From contig NZ_CP163525.1 of assembly GCF_041080655.1 (NCBI RefSeq), positions 4,588,001-4,652,000 on the forward strand: DNA of 64,000 bases, written 5' to 3'. This document shows positions 7,589 through 14,954 of the stretch, one piece after another. How positions within the stretch are numbered: the stretch's first letter is position 1; each line of letters opens with the position of its first letter. Below the pieces are notes generated by a model. It did not search any database, was not told where the DNA came from, and saw nothing but the letters and a program-made list of their open reading frames with translations. Source of the DNA: Streptomyces sp. CG4. GTDB lineage: Bacteria > Actinomycetota > Actinomycetes > Streptomycetales > Streptomycetaceae. Position numbers and translations under genes: made by a program.

Positions 7589-8480
7589 TCAATGCCGGGC
7601 GAACTGGACGCCGGTCGGCTGCGCGAGGTCCGGCTGCACGGCGATGCCGTCGGCGGTCAGCCGCTCCCCGTAGATGTCGGTGATCCTGAGCGGCCCGCAC
7701 CTCCGGCGCGGCCACCGGGTTCCGGTGGCCGATCACCTGGATCCCGCACCACGACTTGGTGGACCCGGTCTTGTACCGGACGGCGGTCGTGCCCGGCAGG
7801 TCCGGGCTCAGCAGCGACCAGGTGATCGGGAGCCGGCCCACCGACAGGTCGGCGAGCTTGGCGAACGCCTGTCGGCTGAGGCCGAGTCGCCCCTGCGCGC
7901 ACGGCCACGGGCAATCGTTGACGATCCGTGCCGTGATGGTGGCTCCGCCGGCCGCGCGGACCAGCACGTAGGCCCCGCACGCCTTGGCCGACTCATAGTC
8001 GGTGACGTTCATCGCTGCGATCACCAGGTCGTCGGACGCCCCGCACAGGCAGGAGCCGCTGCCGTCACCCGCCGCGTAGGCGGTGGCGACTCCCTGGTAG
8101 CGGACGGCTGGTCTGATCCGTCCGGCCAGGGCCGCCGCCCTGGAGCTCGCGGGCGCGGTGCTCCCGGCCGAGGCCGTCGGAGTGGCCGAAACCGAAGGCG
8201 ACGGCGTGGCCGAGGCCGGAAGCGTGGGACTGGCCGAGGCCGTCGGCCGCACCGTCGCACTCGCACCGCCGCCCGCCGCCGACCCGGCATCGGACGGGGC
8301 GGCCGCCCGTGCGCCTGCGGCGGACGCGTCGGCTGCCGTTCCGGCACTGGTTCCGCTCCCCGTGAGGACGGTCAGGGCCAGGCGTGCCGGCACACCGACG
8401 ACCAGCGGCCCCAAGGGAATGCCCGTGACCAGTCCGCGCCTGCGCCACGGTTGCGGCGCGGCGTGCTTCGTTGCCCTCAT
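7589..8480 (-). pseudogene. Expansin-like protein (double-psi beta-barrel), broken by internal deletion and frameshift
   Basis: From ATG 8480 a secreted protein starts with a membrane-type leader and a long Ser/Thr/Ala/Pro linker, then a double-psi beta-barrel: Y-Q-G-V-A-T-A-Y, C-L-C-G-A, V-I-A-A-M-N, A-C-G-A-Y-V, I-V-N-D-C-P-W-P-C, L-G-L-S-R-Q-A-F. The second, cellulose-binding-like domain begins (G-I-Q-V-I-G-H-R-N-P-V-A) but after E-V-R the frame changes. The expected C-terminus, R-I-T-D-I-Y-G-E-R-L through Q-F-A-R-H, is in another frame and stops at 7589. About 20-30 residues of the second domain are missing at the junction near 7690. In the original frame translation would run to 7494 with unrelated sequence. 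Expansins loosen cellulose or xylan. A GGCAACC element lies 40-68 bases upstream. Confidence 0.75.
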
Positions 8481-8519
8481 GCCCGTCCATCCGGTAGTTC
8501 GACTCGGCCTTCCGGCTCT

Positions 8520-8548
8520 CAGTTGCCGCAGGGGACGAGAAGGTTGCC
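8520..8548 (-). promoter_or_regulatory. GGCAACC-type promoter-like element, copy D
   Basis: On the minus strand GGCAACC (8548-8542), 16 nt, CAACTG (8525-8520), 39 nt before the expansin-like start. It is back-to-back with copy B, which faces the divergent arabinofuranosidase. Confidence 0.6.
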
Positions 8549-8616
8549 GCGCCGACGCTGATTTCCCGGCGACCGGTGCACGGCACGAAAGGGATCTGAA
8601 GAACATCGGGTACGGC

Positions 8617-8645
8617 GGCAACCTTTCCCTCCCGAGCGGCCACCC
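8617..8645 (+). promoter_or_regulatory. GGCAACC-type promoter-like element, copy B
   Basis: GGCAACC (8617-8623), 16 nt, CCACCC (8640-8645), about 80 nt before the arabinofuranosidase start. It shares CGGCGGCAACCTT with the other copies. Confidence 0.55.
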
Positions 8646-8724
8646 AGGGGCGCACCAACCACGGCGAGCCGCAGTCAGCGGCGCCACGCCACCCGTATCC
8701 ACGCACTCCGATCGGGAGCCCCAC

Positions 8725-10518
8725 GTGTCACCTGACGACTCGACAACCGCCGAGCAGCCGATGCCTCGGGACCGTACGCACCGCCGCAGCCGAACGCGCC
8801 GCCGCATGGTCGCGGGGGCAGTGGCGGTCCTCGTGGCCGGCGCCGGCGCCGGGGCCCTGGCGCTCAGCGCGGGCGCCGCGCCGGCCGTCGACATCACGGT
8901 GGATGCCGGTACCTCCCTGGGCACGGTGCCCAGCACCGGCGTCGGCCTCAACACCGCCGTCTACGACCCGAACATGAACGACGCCACGGCGTCATCGCTG
9001 ATGAAGGCCGCCGGAGTCCGGCAGCTGCGCTTCCCCGGCGGCTCGTACGCGGACGCCTACCACTGGAAGACCCATACGCTCACCGACGGCGGCTGGGTCG
9101 CGCCGGGCACCGACTTCGACCACTTCATGGCCACCGCGAAGAGGGTCGGCGCCCAGCCGATCATCACCGCGAACTACGGGTCTGGCACACCCCAGGAGGC
9201 CGCCGACTGGGTCAAGTACGCCAACGTCGACAAGCACTACGGCGTGAAGTACTGGGAGATCGGCAACGAGATCCCCGGCAACGGGTACTACGGCAGCAAA
9301 TGGGAGGTCGACAACCACGCTGACAAAAGCCCGAGGGCGTACGCGAACAACCTGCTCGCCTACGCGAAGGCGATGAAGGCCGTGGACCCGACGGTGAAGA
9401 TCGGGGCGGTGCTCAACACGCCGGGCTCCTGGCCGGACGGAGTGAAAGCTTCCGGCGACGACGCCGACTGGAACAACACGGTGCTCTCCATCGCGGGCAA
9501 GTCGATCGACTTCGTGATCATCCACTGGTATCCGGGCGGCACCGGCACGGCGGACCTGCTGAACACGCCCGCCAAGATCGCCGGCGCCACCTCCGCGGTG
9601 CGCTCGCTGGTCAACACCTACGCGGGTGCGCACGCCGCCTCGGTCAAGATCGCGGTCACCGAGACCGACAGCTCCATGTCGCCGGCCCTCACCAGCCAGG
9701 CCGCGGCCCTGTTCGCGTCGGACACGTACATGAGCTGGCTCGAACACGGCGCCGCCAGCGTCGACTGGTGGGACCTGCACAACGGCATGGGCACAGCACC
9801 CACCACCGTCAACGGCGAGTCCGACTACCTGGACCAGGGCGTGCTCTCCAGCGGCAAGTGCGTCGGCGGGAAATGCGAACCGGCGCGTGAGACGCCCTTC
9901 CCCACCTACTGGGGCATCCGCTCGCTGACCGCACTCGCGCAGCCCGGCGACACCATGGTCAAGGCGTCCTCCAGCAAGCAGTCGGTCGCCGTGCACGCCG
10001 TGCGGAGCAGCAACGGCGGCCTGAACGTCATGCTGATCAACAAGGACCCGCAGAACGCGGCACAGGTGTCCCTCTCCTACGCCGGATACACCCCGGCCCC
10101 GGGAACGGTCACGACTGTTTCGTACGCCAAGGGCGACACCGCCCTGACCACGGCGACGCGAGGAACGGCGGCCGCACAGACACTGCCCGCCTACTCGATC
10201 ACGACTCTCCAGCTGAAGCCCTCGTCGGCGACCACTCGCACTGACACCCCGTCTCCCGCCCCCACGCCGACCGCCGCCACACACACTGCCGCTGCCCCGG
10301 TCGCCTCCGCCTCAGGCACGATCGGCACCCGAGCGCAGGCCACGGCGGCCGGCGCACCCCTCGGCCGGCCGGACCGGAACAGCACGGCCGGCGACCTGGC
10401 TTCCACCGGGATGAGCGACGCTGTCACCTACAGCGCCGTCGGCGGCCTGCTGGCCATCGCTGCAGGCTCCGTGCTGGTACTTCGCGTACGCCGCAGCAGG
10501 ACTTCGCACGGCGGGTGA
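8725..10518 (+). CDS. Wall-anchored alpha-L-arabinofuranosidase-like glycosidase
   Basis: A 597-residue exported enzyme. GTG 8725 is chosen for CGGGAG six bases upstream; ATG 8761 in frame lacks one. After a signal with an Arg-rich start (R-R-S-R-T-R-R-R) the catalytic part looks like a clan GH-A barrel of the GH51/GH39 type: acid/base Glu in W-E-I-G-N-E-I (near 182) and probable nucleophile Glu in A-V-T-E-T-D-S (near 313), followed by a beta domain. The C-terminus has a Thr/Pro/Ala linker, then L-A-S-T-G (near 557), a hydrophobic helix and a basic tail R-V-R-R-S-R. That is a class E sortase signal, so the enzyme is probably attached to peptidoglycan. The exact GH family is not certain. Confidence 0.85.
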   Translation: MSPDDSTTAEQPMPRDRTHRRSRTRRRMVAGAVAVLVAGAGAGALALSAGAAPAVDITVDAGTSLGTVPSTGVGLNTAVYDPNMNDATASSLMKAAGVRQLRFPGGSYADAYHWKTHTLTDGGWVAPGTDFDHFMATAKRVGAQPIITANYGSGTPQEAADWVKYANVDKHYGVKYWEIGNEIPGNGYYGSKWEVDNHADKSPRAYANNLLAYAKAMKAVDPTVKIGAVLNTPGSWPDGVKASGDDADWNNTVLSIAGKSIDFVIIHWYPGGTGTADLLNTPAKIAGATSAVRSLVNTYAGAHAASVKIAVTETDSSMSPALTSQAAALFASDTYMSWLEHGAASVDWWDLHNGMGTAPTTVNGESDYLDQGVLSSGKCVGGKCEPARETPFPTYWGIRSLTALAQPGDTMVKASSSKQSVAVHAVRSSNGGLNVMLINKDPQNAAQVSLSYAGYTPAPGTVTTVSYAKGDTALTTATRGTAAAQTLPAYSITTLQLKPSSATTRTDTPSPAPTPTAATHTAAAPVASASGTIGTRAQATAAGAPLGRPDRNSTAGDLASTGMSDAVTYSAVGGLLAIAAGSVLVLRVRRSRTSHGG

Positions 10519-11132
10519 ACCCACGCCGGCGGCCGACGGCCGGCCAACGGCCTCGGGGGCAATGGGGGGGCGGGGCACGGTGGCCTGGGGGTAACGGGAC
10601 GGGGCGGCACGGTCCAGGGCACGAGTCACATCTCCCGATCGTGCCGCCCACCACTGGCAGTTCCGTCAGCCCCGTTCACCTTGCCGGGCGATGCTCAGCG
10701 GGCGGCCAGCACCAGCGCCAGTCCGATCAGCGCGGGAACGGTCTGCACGAAGACGATCTTTCGGCCGGCCGTGGCGCCACCGTGTCGCTACGCGGCGCTG
10801 CCCTCGGGCAAGGTCGCGAGCCACAACCTCGCGCAGGGCGAGCAGGTCGTCTTCCCGGCACCGCTCGGCAAGACCCTGGAAGCGGTGAGCGCGTTCCGCG
10901 CCCCGCTCACGGCGAAGGACCCCGGCCGCGACGCGTGCTGGGGAGGGGCCAGGGCCTGTATCCAGTTGCTATGAAGCCGGGGGCGCGACACCTGGTGTCT
11001 TCAACTCCGGAAGCCATGAAGCGATCGATGCCGCGCATCTTGTCAAATATTCAACGGACTTCTAGAGTCCGGCGCTAGAGGGAGCGTGGGACCGCTCCCC
11101 CCGCCTCATGTCATCCGAGCAATGGAACCGCG
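10519..11132. other. Intergenic stretch with gene scraps
   Basis: No intact gene seen. On the minus strand 10695-10760 encodes K-I-V-F-V-Q-T-V-P-A-L-I-G-L-A-L then a stop, like the last helix of a small DUF1304-type membrane protein. On the plus strand about 10765-10963 reads A-A-L-P-S-G-K-V-A-S-H-N-L-A-Q-G-E-Q-V-V, coding-like but without a recognisable start or family. Both look like remnants. Confidence 0.35.
11040..11070 (+). promoter_or_regulatory. Candidate promoter with overlapping inverted repeat before the GH16 gene
   Basis: TTGTCA (11040-11045), a 17-bp spacer and TAGAGT (11063-11068) form a plausible housekeeping promoter. The inverted repeat GGACT-TCTAG-AGTCC (11056-11070) covers the -10 box, as a repressor site would. 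Confidence 0.4.
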
Positions 11133-11858
11133 ATGTCATCTGCACTTCCCAGGCCTGGACGCCTGATAGTTGCCGCCCTGGCGGCGCTGTCACTGCTTCT
11201 CCTGGGACAGCCGCAAGCCCACGCGGCGTCCTGGGGAGCCCCCCAGACCATCAACTCGTGGAACACCATCAACGGACGGTGGACCGCCAACAACGAGCTG
11301 GAGACCTACACCCCCGACTGCGTCTGGTACGAGGGCAACACCCTCGTCGTCAAGACCTACAGGTCGGGCAGCACGTACTACTCGGGCCGCGTGGAGTCCA
11401 AGGCACTCTACGGCTACGGCACTTACAGCTTCACCGCGAACATGCCGGGCGGCCAGGGCCTCCTGCCTGCGGTATGGGCGGCCTACCTGAATCCGTGGCT
11501 GCCCGAGTTCGACGCCGCCGAAATCGTCGGCCAGAACCCGAACACCGTCTACCAGACCTCCCACGACTCCAACAACGCCCAGACCCAGTTCTCGAAGACG
11601 AATTCTGCGGGCTGGACCAACGCGTACCACACGTACTCGTTCACCTGGTGGCCCGATCACATCGACTTCGCCGTGGACGGCACCATCACCGGCACCAAGT
11701 GGTACACCACCGCCCCGGGTGTCGGGATGCACTTCATCGTCAACACCGCCGTCGGCGGCGACTGGCCGGGCAACCCCAACGACTCGACATGGGCCACAGC
11801 AGACGGCGCGAGGTACCTGAAGGTCTCCTCGATCACATACACCCCGTACCAACCGTAA
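11133..11858 (+). CDS. Secreted GH16 beta-glucanase-like enzyme
   Basis: A 241-residue single-domain secreted protein. The signal peptide covers about residues 1-31 (L-I-V-A-A-L-A-A-L-S-L-L-L-L ... A-H-A-A-S). The rest is a GH16-type jelly-roll: W-Y-E-G-N-T-L-V-V-K, Y-G-Y-G-T-Y-S-F-T-A-N-M-P, the catalytic strand L-P-E-F-D-A-A-E-I-V-G (a variant of E-x-D-x-x-E), and T-Y-S-F-T-W-W-P-D-H-I-D-F-A-V-D-G. GH16 members of this form cut beta-1,3- or mixed-linkage glucans. Asp between the two Glu residues is present in the usual spacing, so activity is likely, but substrate cannot be read from sequence. No binding module is attached. The ribosome binding site (TGGAACC) is weak. Confidence 0.88.
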   Translation: MSSALPRPGRLIVAALAALSLLLLGQPQAHAASWGAPQTINSWNTINGRWTANNELETYTPDCVWYEGNTLVVKTYRSGSTYYSGRVESKALYGYGTYSFTANMPGGQGLLPAVWAAYLNPWLPEFDAAEIVGQNPNTVYQTSHDSNNAQTQFSKTNSAGWTNAYHTYSFTWWPDHIDFAVDGTITGTKWYTTAPGVGMHFIVNTAVGGDWPGNPNDSTWATADGARYLKVSSITYTPYQP

Positions 11859-12485
11859 GGGTTCCGACAGGGCGAGGCAGGTGGACACGGTCCAGCGTCC
11901 CGGGGATCCGCCTGGGGCCCCGCTGCAGGTGCGTGTGGGGGACGAGTTGGTGATCACTCTGCAGGGATCACCGGCCTACGGGGGACGCCGGTCGAGGTGG
12001 TCAAGCGAGGCGGAGCTGCGGTCGACCTCGTCGTTCCGCTGGGATCGGTTCGGACGGCGGACGCGGCTGTGGTGGCTGCTGGTGCACGTCGAACCGTCGT
12101 AAGGCGTACGACCGTTACGGAACCACGGTGAGCATCAGCTGCCAGGCTCGTGAGGGCGGACCATGCGGGTCGGGGATGTAGGTGTCGGCCGACGTGAGGT
12201 TGGCGGTGCCGGCGGATGCGGATCGTCGTGCCCACGCGCTCATGCTCCCGTTGCGGGCGACACAGGGAAATCCCCTTTGGCGATGCAGAGGAAACCCTGT
12301 GTTTTTGCTGGGAGTTGACTGTCGTCCGTAAATTCTCGGTTGCTTTGCGCCACGCTGGCGCCTTCTCTCTTGTTGCGTGACATGTCCGGTGCAAGCATCC
12401 CGGGTTGCGAACACGCGCTCCATCGGCGTGAACGTCCTTCTCCCCCTCGTGCCGGGTGAACCCCGGCTGCCCGAAAGGATGTTCC
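11859..12485. other. Intergenic stretch, apparent remnants
   Basis: No intact gene recognised. About 11881-11975 reads L-Q-V-R-V-G-D-E-L-V-I-T-L, reminiscent of chagasin-type inhibitors, then shifts frame to V-E-V-V-K-R-G-G-A-A-V-D-L-V-V-P-L-G-S. On the minus strand a short frame ends at 12115 (T-Y-I-P-D-P-H-G-P-P-S-R-A-W-Q-L). These are too short to name. Confidence 0.3.
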
Positions 12486-12738
12486 GTGTCCCGATCCCGA
12501 CGCAGACGCAGACACAGACGCGGCCGAATAGCCGTGGTCATCGCGATCCTGACGGCAGTCCCCGCTCTCTGGCTGGCCGCACCCGCGGCCCACACCCCGG
12601 TGGTCCACCGCTCGGCTTCTCCTACAACGTGACGTGCCCGGACACGCTCACCCTGATCAGCCACGGCGACAACTGGACGGGTGACGCCACCTGCACCCGC
12701 TACGACGACGTGACCCTGTCCGGATCCACCGCGTCGTC
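12486..12738 (+). pseudogene. Remnant of a paralogue of the downstream BNR protein
   Basis: GTG 12486, with AAAGGATG upstream, opens a 48-residue frame that is a clean signal peptide (R-S-R-R-R-R-R-H-R-R-G-R, then I-A-V-V-I-A-I-L-T-A-V-P-A-L-W-L-A-A-P-A) but stops at 12632. In another frame from about 12611 the sequence encodes F-S-Y-N-V-T-C-P-D-T directly joined to L-T-L-I-S-H-G-D-N-W-T-G-D-A and Y-D-D-V. The next gene contains the same two blocks in the same order but separated by about 53 residues. So a duplicated binding domain has suffered an internal deletion and a frameshift, and lost its BNR part. Confidence 0.65.
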
Positions 12739-12801
12739 CTCGGAGTGGGCCGTCGGCCCACCCCACCTCACCCCCGCCCCCAGACGACAAGGGGTTTCCT
12801 C

Positions 12802-14709
12802 ATGCCGCGCACCGCTGTTCGCAGATCCGTGGCGACCGCCACCACCGCCCTGCTCTCGTTGGGCGGTCTCCTCCTCGCCTCGCACCCGGCGCTGGCCGAT
12901 GTCGCCAACGGCGGCTTCGAGTCCGGCAGCCTGACCGGCTGGACCTCCGCTGGTACCACCGCGGTGGTCGGCTCCGGTGCCCACGGCGGGACGTACGCCG
13001 CCCGCGTCGGCGGCACCTCGCCCACCAACGGCGACTCCTCGATCGCCCAGACCTTCACCGCGCCGACCGGCGCCACTCAGCTGTCGTTCTGGTACAGCGT
13101 CACCTGCCCCGACACGGTGACGTACGACTGGGCGACGGCCACCCTGGCCGACACGACGACCGGCACGACGACGACCGTACTGGCCAAGACGTGCACCAGC
13201 AGCCAGGGCTGGAAGCAGGTCACCTCGGCGGTCACCACCGGGCACAGCTACAAACTCACGCTGATCAGCCACGACGACAACTACGCGGGCGACCCCACCT
13301 ACACCCTCTACGACGACGTCGCCTTCACCACCTCCACCCCGCCGCCCGGTGGTCCGACCCAAGTCAGCACCGATCCCTTCACCAACTCCTCCAGCCAGCA
13401 CGCCACCGAGCTGGAGCCCGACACCTTCGCGCACGGCAACACGATCGTCGCGTCCTCGCAAGTGGGCCGGTTCACCGACGGCGGGTCCTCCGACATCGGC
13501 TGGAACACCTCCACCGACGGCGGCACCACCTGGCAGCACGGCATGCTGCCCGGCATCACCACCTACCAGGGCGGCAGTTGGGCCCGCGTCTCCGACCCGG
13601 CCGTGGCCTACGACGCCAAGCACGGGACCTGGATGGTCGCCGGGCTGGTCATCGACTCCAGTGTCAACGGCGCCGGCGTCAGCGTCAGCCGCTCCGCCGA
13701 CGGCATCAGCTGGCAGAACCCGGTGATCGCGGTCGGCAACGACGGCCAGGGCTACGACAAGGAATGGATCGTCTGCGACGACTCCACCGCCAGCCCGTAC
13801 TACGGCACCTGCTACGTCGAGGTCGACATCACCTCCTCGGGCAACGCCGTGGTGATGAGCCGCTCCACCGACGGCGGTGCGACCTGGTCGGCACCGGTGG
13901 CACCGTCCGGAGGCCCGAACGGCCTGGGCGGCCAGCCCCTCGTCCAGCCCAACGGCACAGTCGTAGTGCCCTACTCGGCAAACGGCAGCTCCGTCAACGC
14001 CTTCAACTCGACCAATGGCGGCGCCAGTTGGTCCTCCAGCACGCTGATCGCCAACGTCTCCAGCCACGGTGTGGCCGGCAACCTGCGTGACGGTGAGGGC
14101 CTGCCGTCTGCCGAGATCGACGGCTCCGGCAAGATCTACGTCGCCTGGCAGGACTGCCGCTTCCGCTCGGGCTGCCCGGCCAACGACATCGTCTATGCCA
14201 CCTCCACCAACGGCACGTCGTGGTCGTCCGTGACCCGGGTCCCGATCGACGCCACCACCAGCGGCGTGGACCACTTCATCCCCGGCATCGGCGTCGACCC
14301 CACCACCTCCGGCAGCACAGCCAAGATCGGCCTCTACTACTACTTCTACCCGAACGCCAACTGCACCGCCTCCACCTGCCAGTTGGAGGTCGGCTACCTC
14401 TCCTCCGTCAACGGCGGCAGCACCTGGAGCAGCCCGACCACCGTCGCCGGGCCCATGTCCCTGTCCCAGATCGCCGACACCACCCAGGGCCGCATGGTCG
14501 GCGACTACCTCTCCACCTCGGTCATCGGAGGCAAGGCGGTCTCCGCCTTCGCCGTCGGCAAGGCACCGGCGGGCGGGCAAGCCTTCGACGAGGCCCTCTA
14601 CACCGCCGGCCCGCTCACCGTCACCGGCGGCAGCACCGCCTCGACGACCCGCGGCGCCGCCACCGTTCCCTCACCACACATCACCAAGCCCCTCCCGATC
14701 CGGCACTGA
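12802..14709 (+). CDS. Secreted BNR/Asp-box repeat protein with N-terminal carbohydrate-binding-like domain
   Basis: A 635-residue exported protein. ATG 12802 follows AAGGGG. The signal peptide ends around residue 33 (H-P-A-L-A-D). Residues 35-185 form a beta-sandwich resembling CBM4/9-type modules (N-G-G-F-E-S-G-S-L-T-G-W start, C-P-D-T, L-T-L-I-S-H-D-D-N, Y-D-D-V-A-F end). The remainder carries at least six Asp-box motifs (S-T-D-G-G-T-T-W, S-A-D-G-I-S-W, S-T-D-G-G-A-T-W, S-T-N-G-G-A-S-W, S-T-N-G-T-S-W, V-N-G-G-S-T-W) typical of sialidase-fold propellers. A sialidase Arg triad is not evident, so I call no substrate. A near-perfect terminator follows. A decayed copy of its N-terminal domain lies just upstream. 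Confidence 0.8.
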   Translation: MPRTAVRRSVATATTALLSLGGLLLASHPALADVANGGFESGSLTGWTSAGTTAVVGSGAHGGTYAARVGGTSPTNGDSSIAQTFTAPTGATQLSFWYSVTCPDTVTYDWATATLADTTTGTTTTVLAKTCTSSQGWKQVTSAVTTGHSYKLTLISHDDNYAGDPTYTLYDDVAFTTSTPPPGGPTQVSTDPFTNSSSQHATELEPDTFAHGNTIVASSQVGRFTDGGSSDIGWNTSTDGGTTWQHGMLPGITTYQGGSWARVSDPAVAYDAKHGTWMVAGLVIDSSVNGAGVSVSRSADGISWQNPVIAVGNDGQGYDKEWIVCDDSTASPYYGTCYVEVDITSSGNAVVMSRSTDGGATWSAPVAPSGGPNGLGGQPLVQPNGTVVVPYSANGSSVNAFNSTNGGASWSSSTLIANVSSHGVAGNLRDGEGLPSAEIDGSGKIYVAWQDCRFRSGCPANDIVYATSTNGTSWSSVTRVPIDATTSGVDHFIPGIGVDPTTSGSTAKIGLYYYFYPNANCTASTCQLEVGYLSSVNGGSTWSSPTTVAGPMSLSQIADTTQGRMVGDYLSTSVIGGKAVSAFAVGKAPAGGQAFDEALYTAGPLTVTGGSTASTTRGAATVPSPHITKPLPIRH

Positions 14710-14722
14710 CCTGGGAAGGCAC

Positions 14723-14758
14723 ACGGTGCGCCCCGGCGGCAACGCTGGGGCGCACCGT
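14723..14758 (+). terminator. Intrinsic terminator after the BNR gene
   Basis: A 16-bp stem (14723-14738 with 14743-14758, one G-T pair) and a 4-nt GCAA loop, 14 bp after the stop codon. Confidence 0.8.
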
Positions 14759-14885
14759 CCCTATACGTGCGGGAACCGGGCGCCGGACCAGGACGTCACA
14801 GCGGCGTGCGGCGACATAGCATCTGCGTCGTCGGGCTGCTCGGCTGAGTGTGGCGGCGTATCCGGTGCAGTGATCCCGAACGTCG

Positions 14886-14926
14886 GACGGCCGGTGCGTC
14901 CCGTAAGCGGGGCCGCACCGGCCGTC
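14886..14926. terminator. Bidirectional hairpin between convergent genes
   Basis: A 13-bp stem (14886-14898 with 14914-14926) whose 15-nt loop contains a second small hairpin (CCCG-TAAG-CGGG). It lies 28 bp from the end of the minus-strand gene and could terminate from both sides. Confidence 0.65.
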
Positions 14927-14954
14927 GTCGTACGACGCAGCGTAGGGGTGGTGA

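Noticed and set aside
11881..11975. Chagasin-type protease inhibitor fragment
   Set aside because: Only V-R-V-G-D-E-L-V-I-T-L resembles the family; the diagnostic Gly-Tyr-x-Trp loop is not in frame and the stretch is too short.
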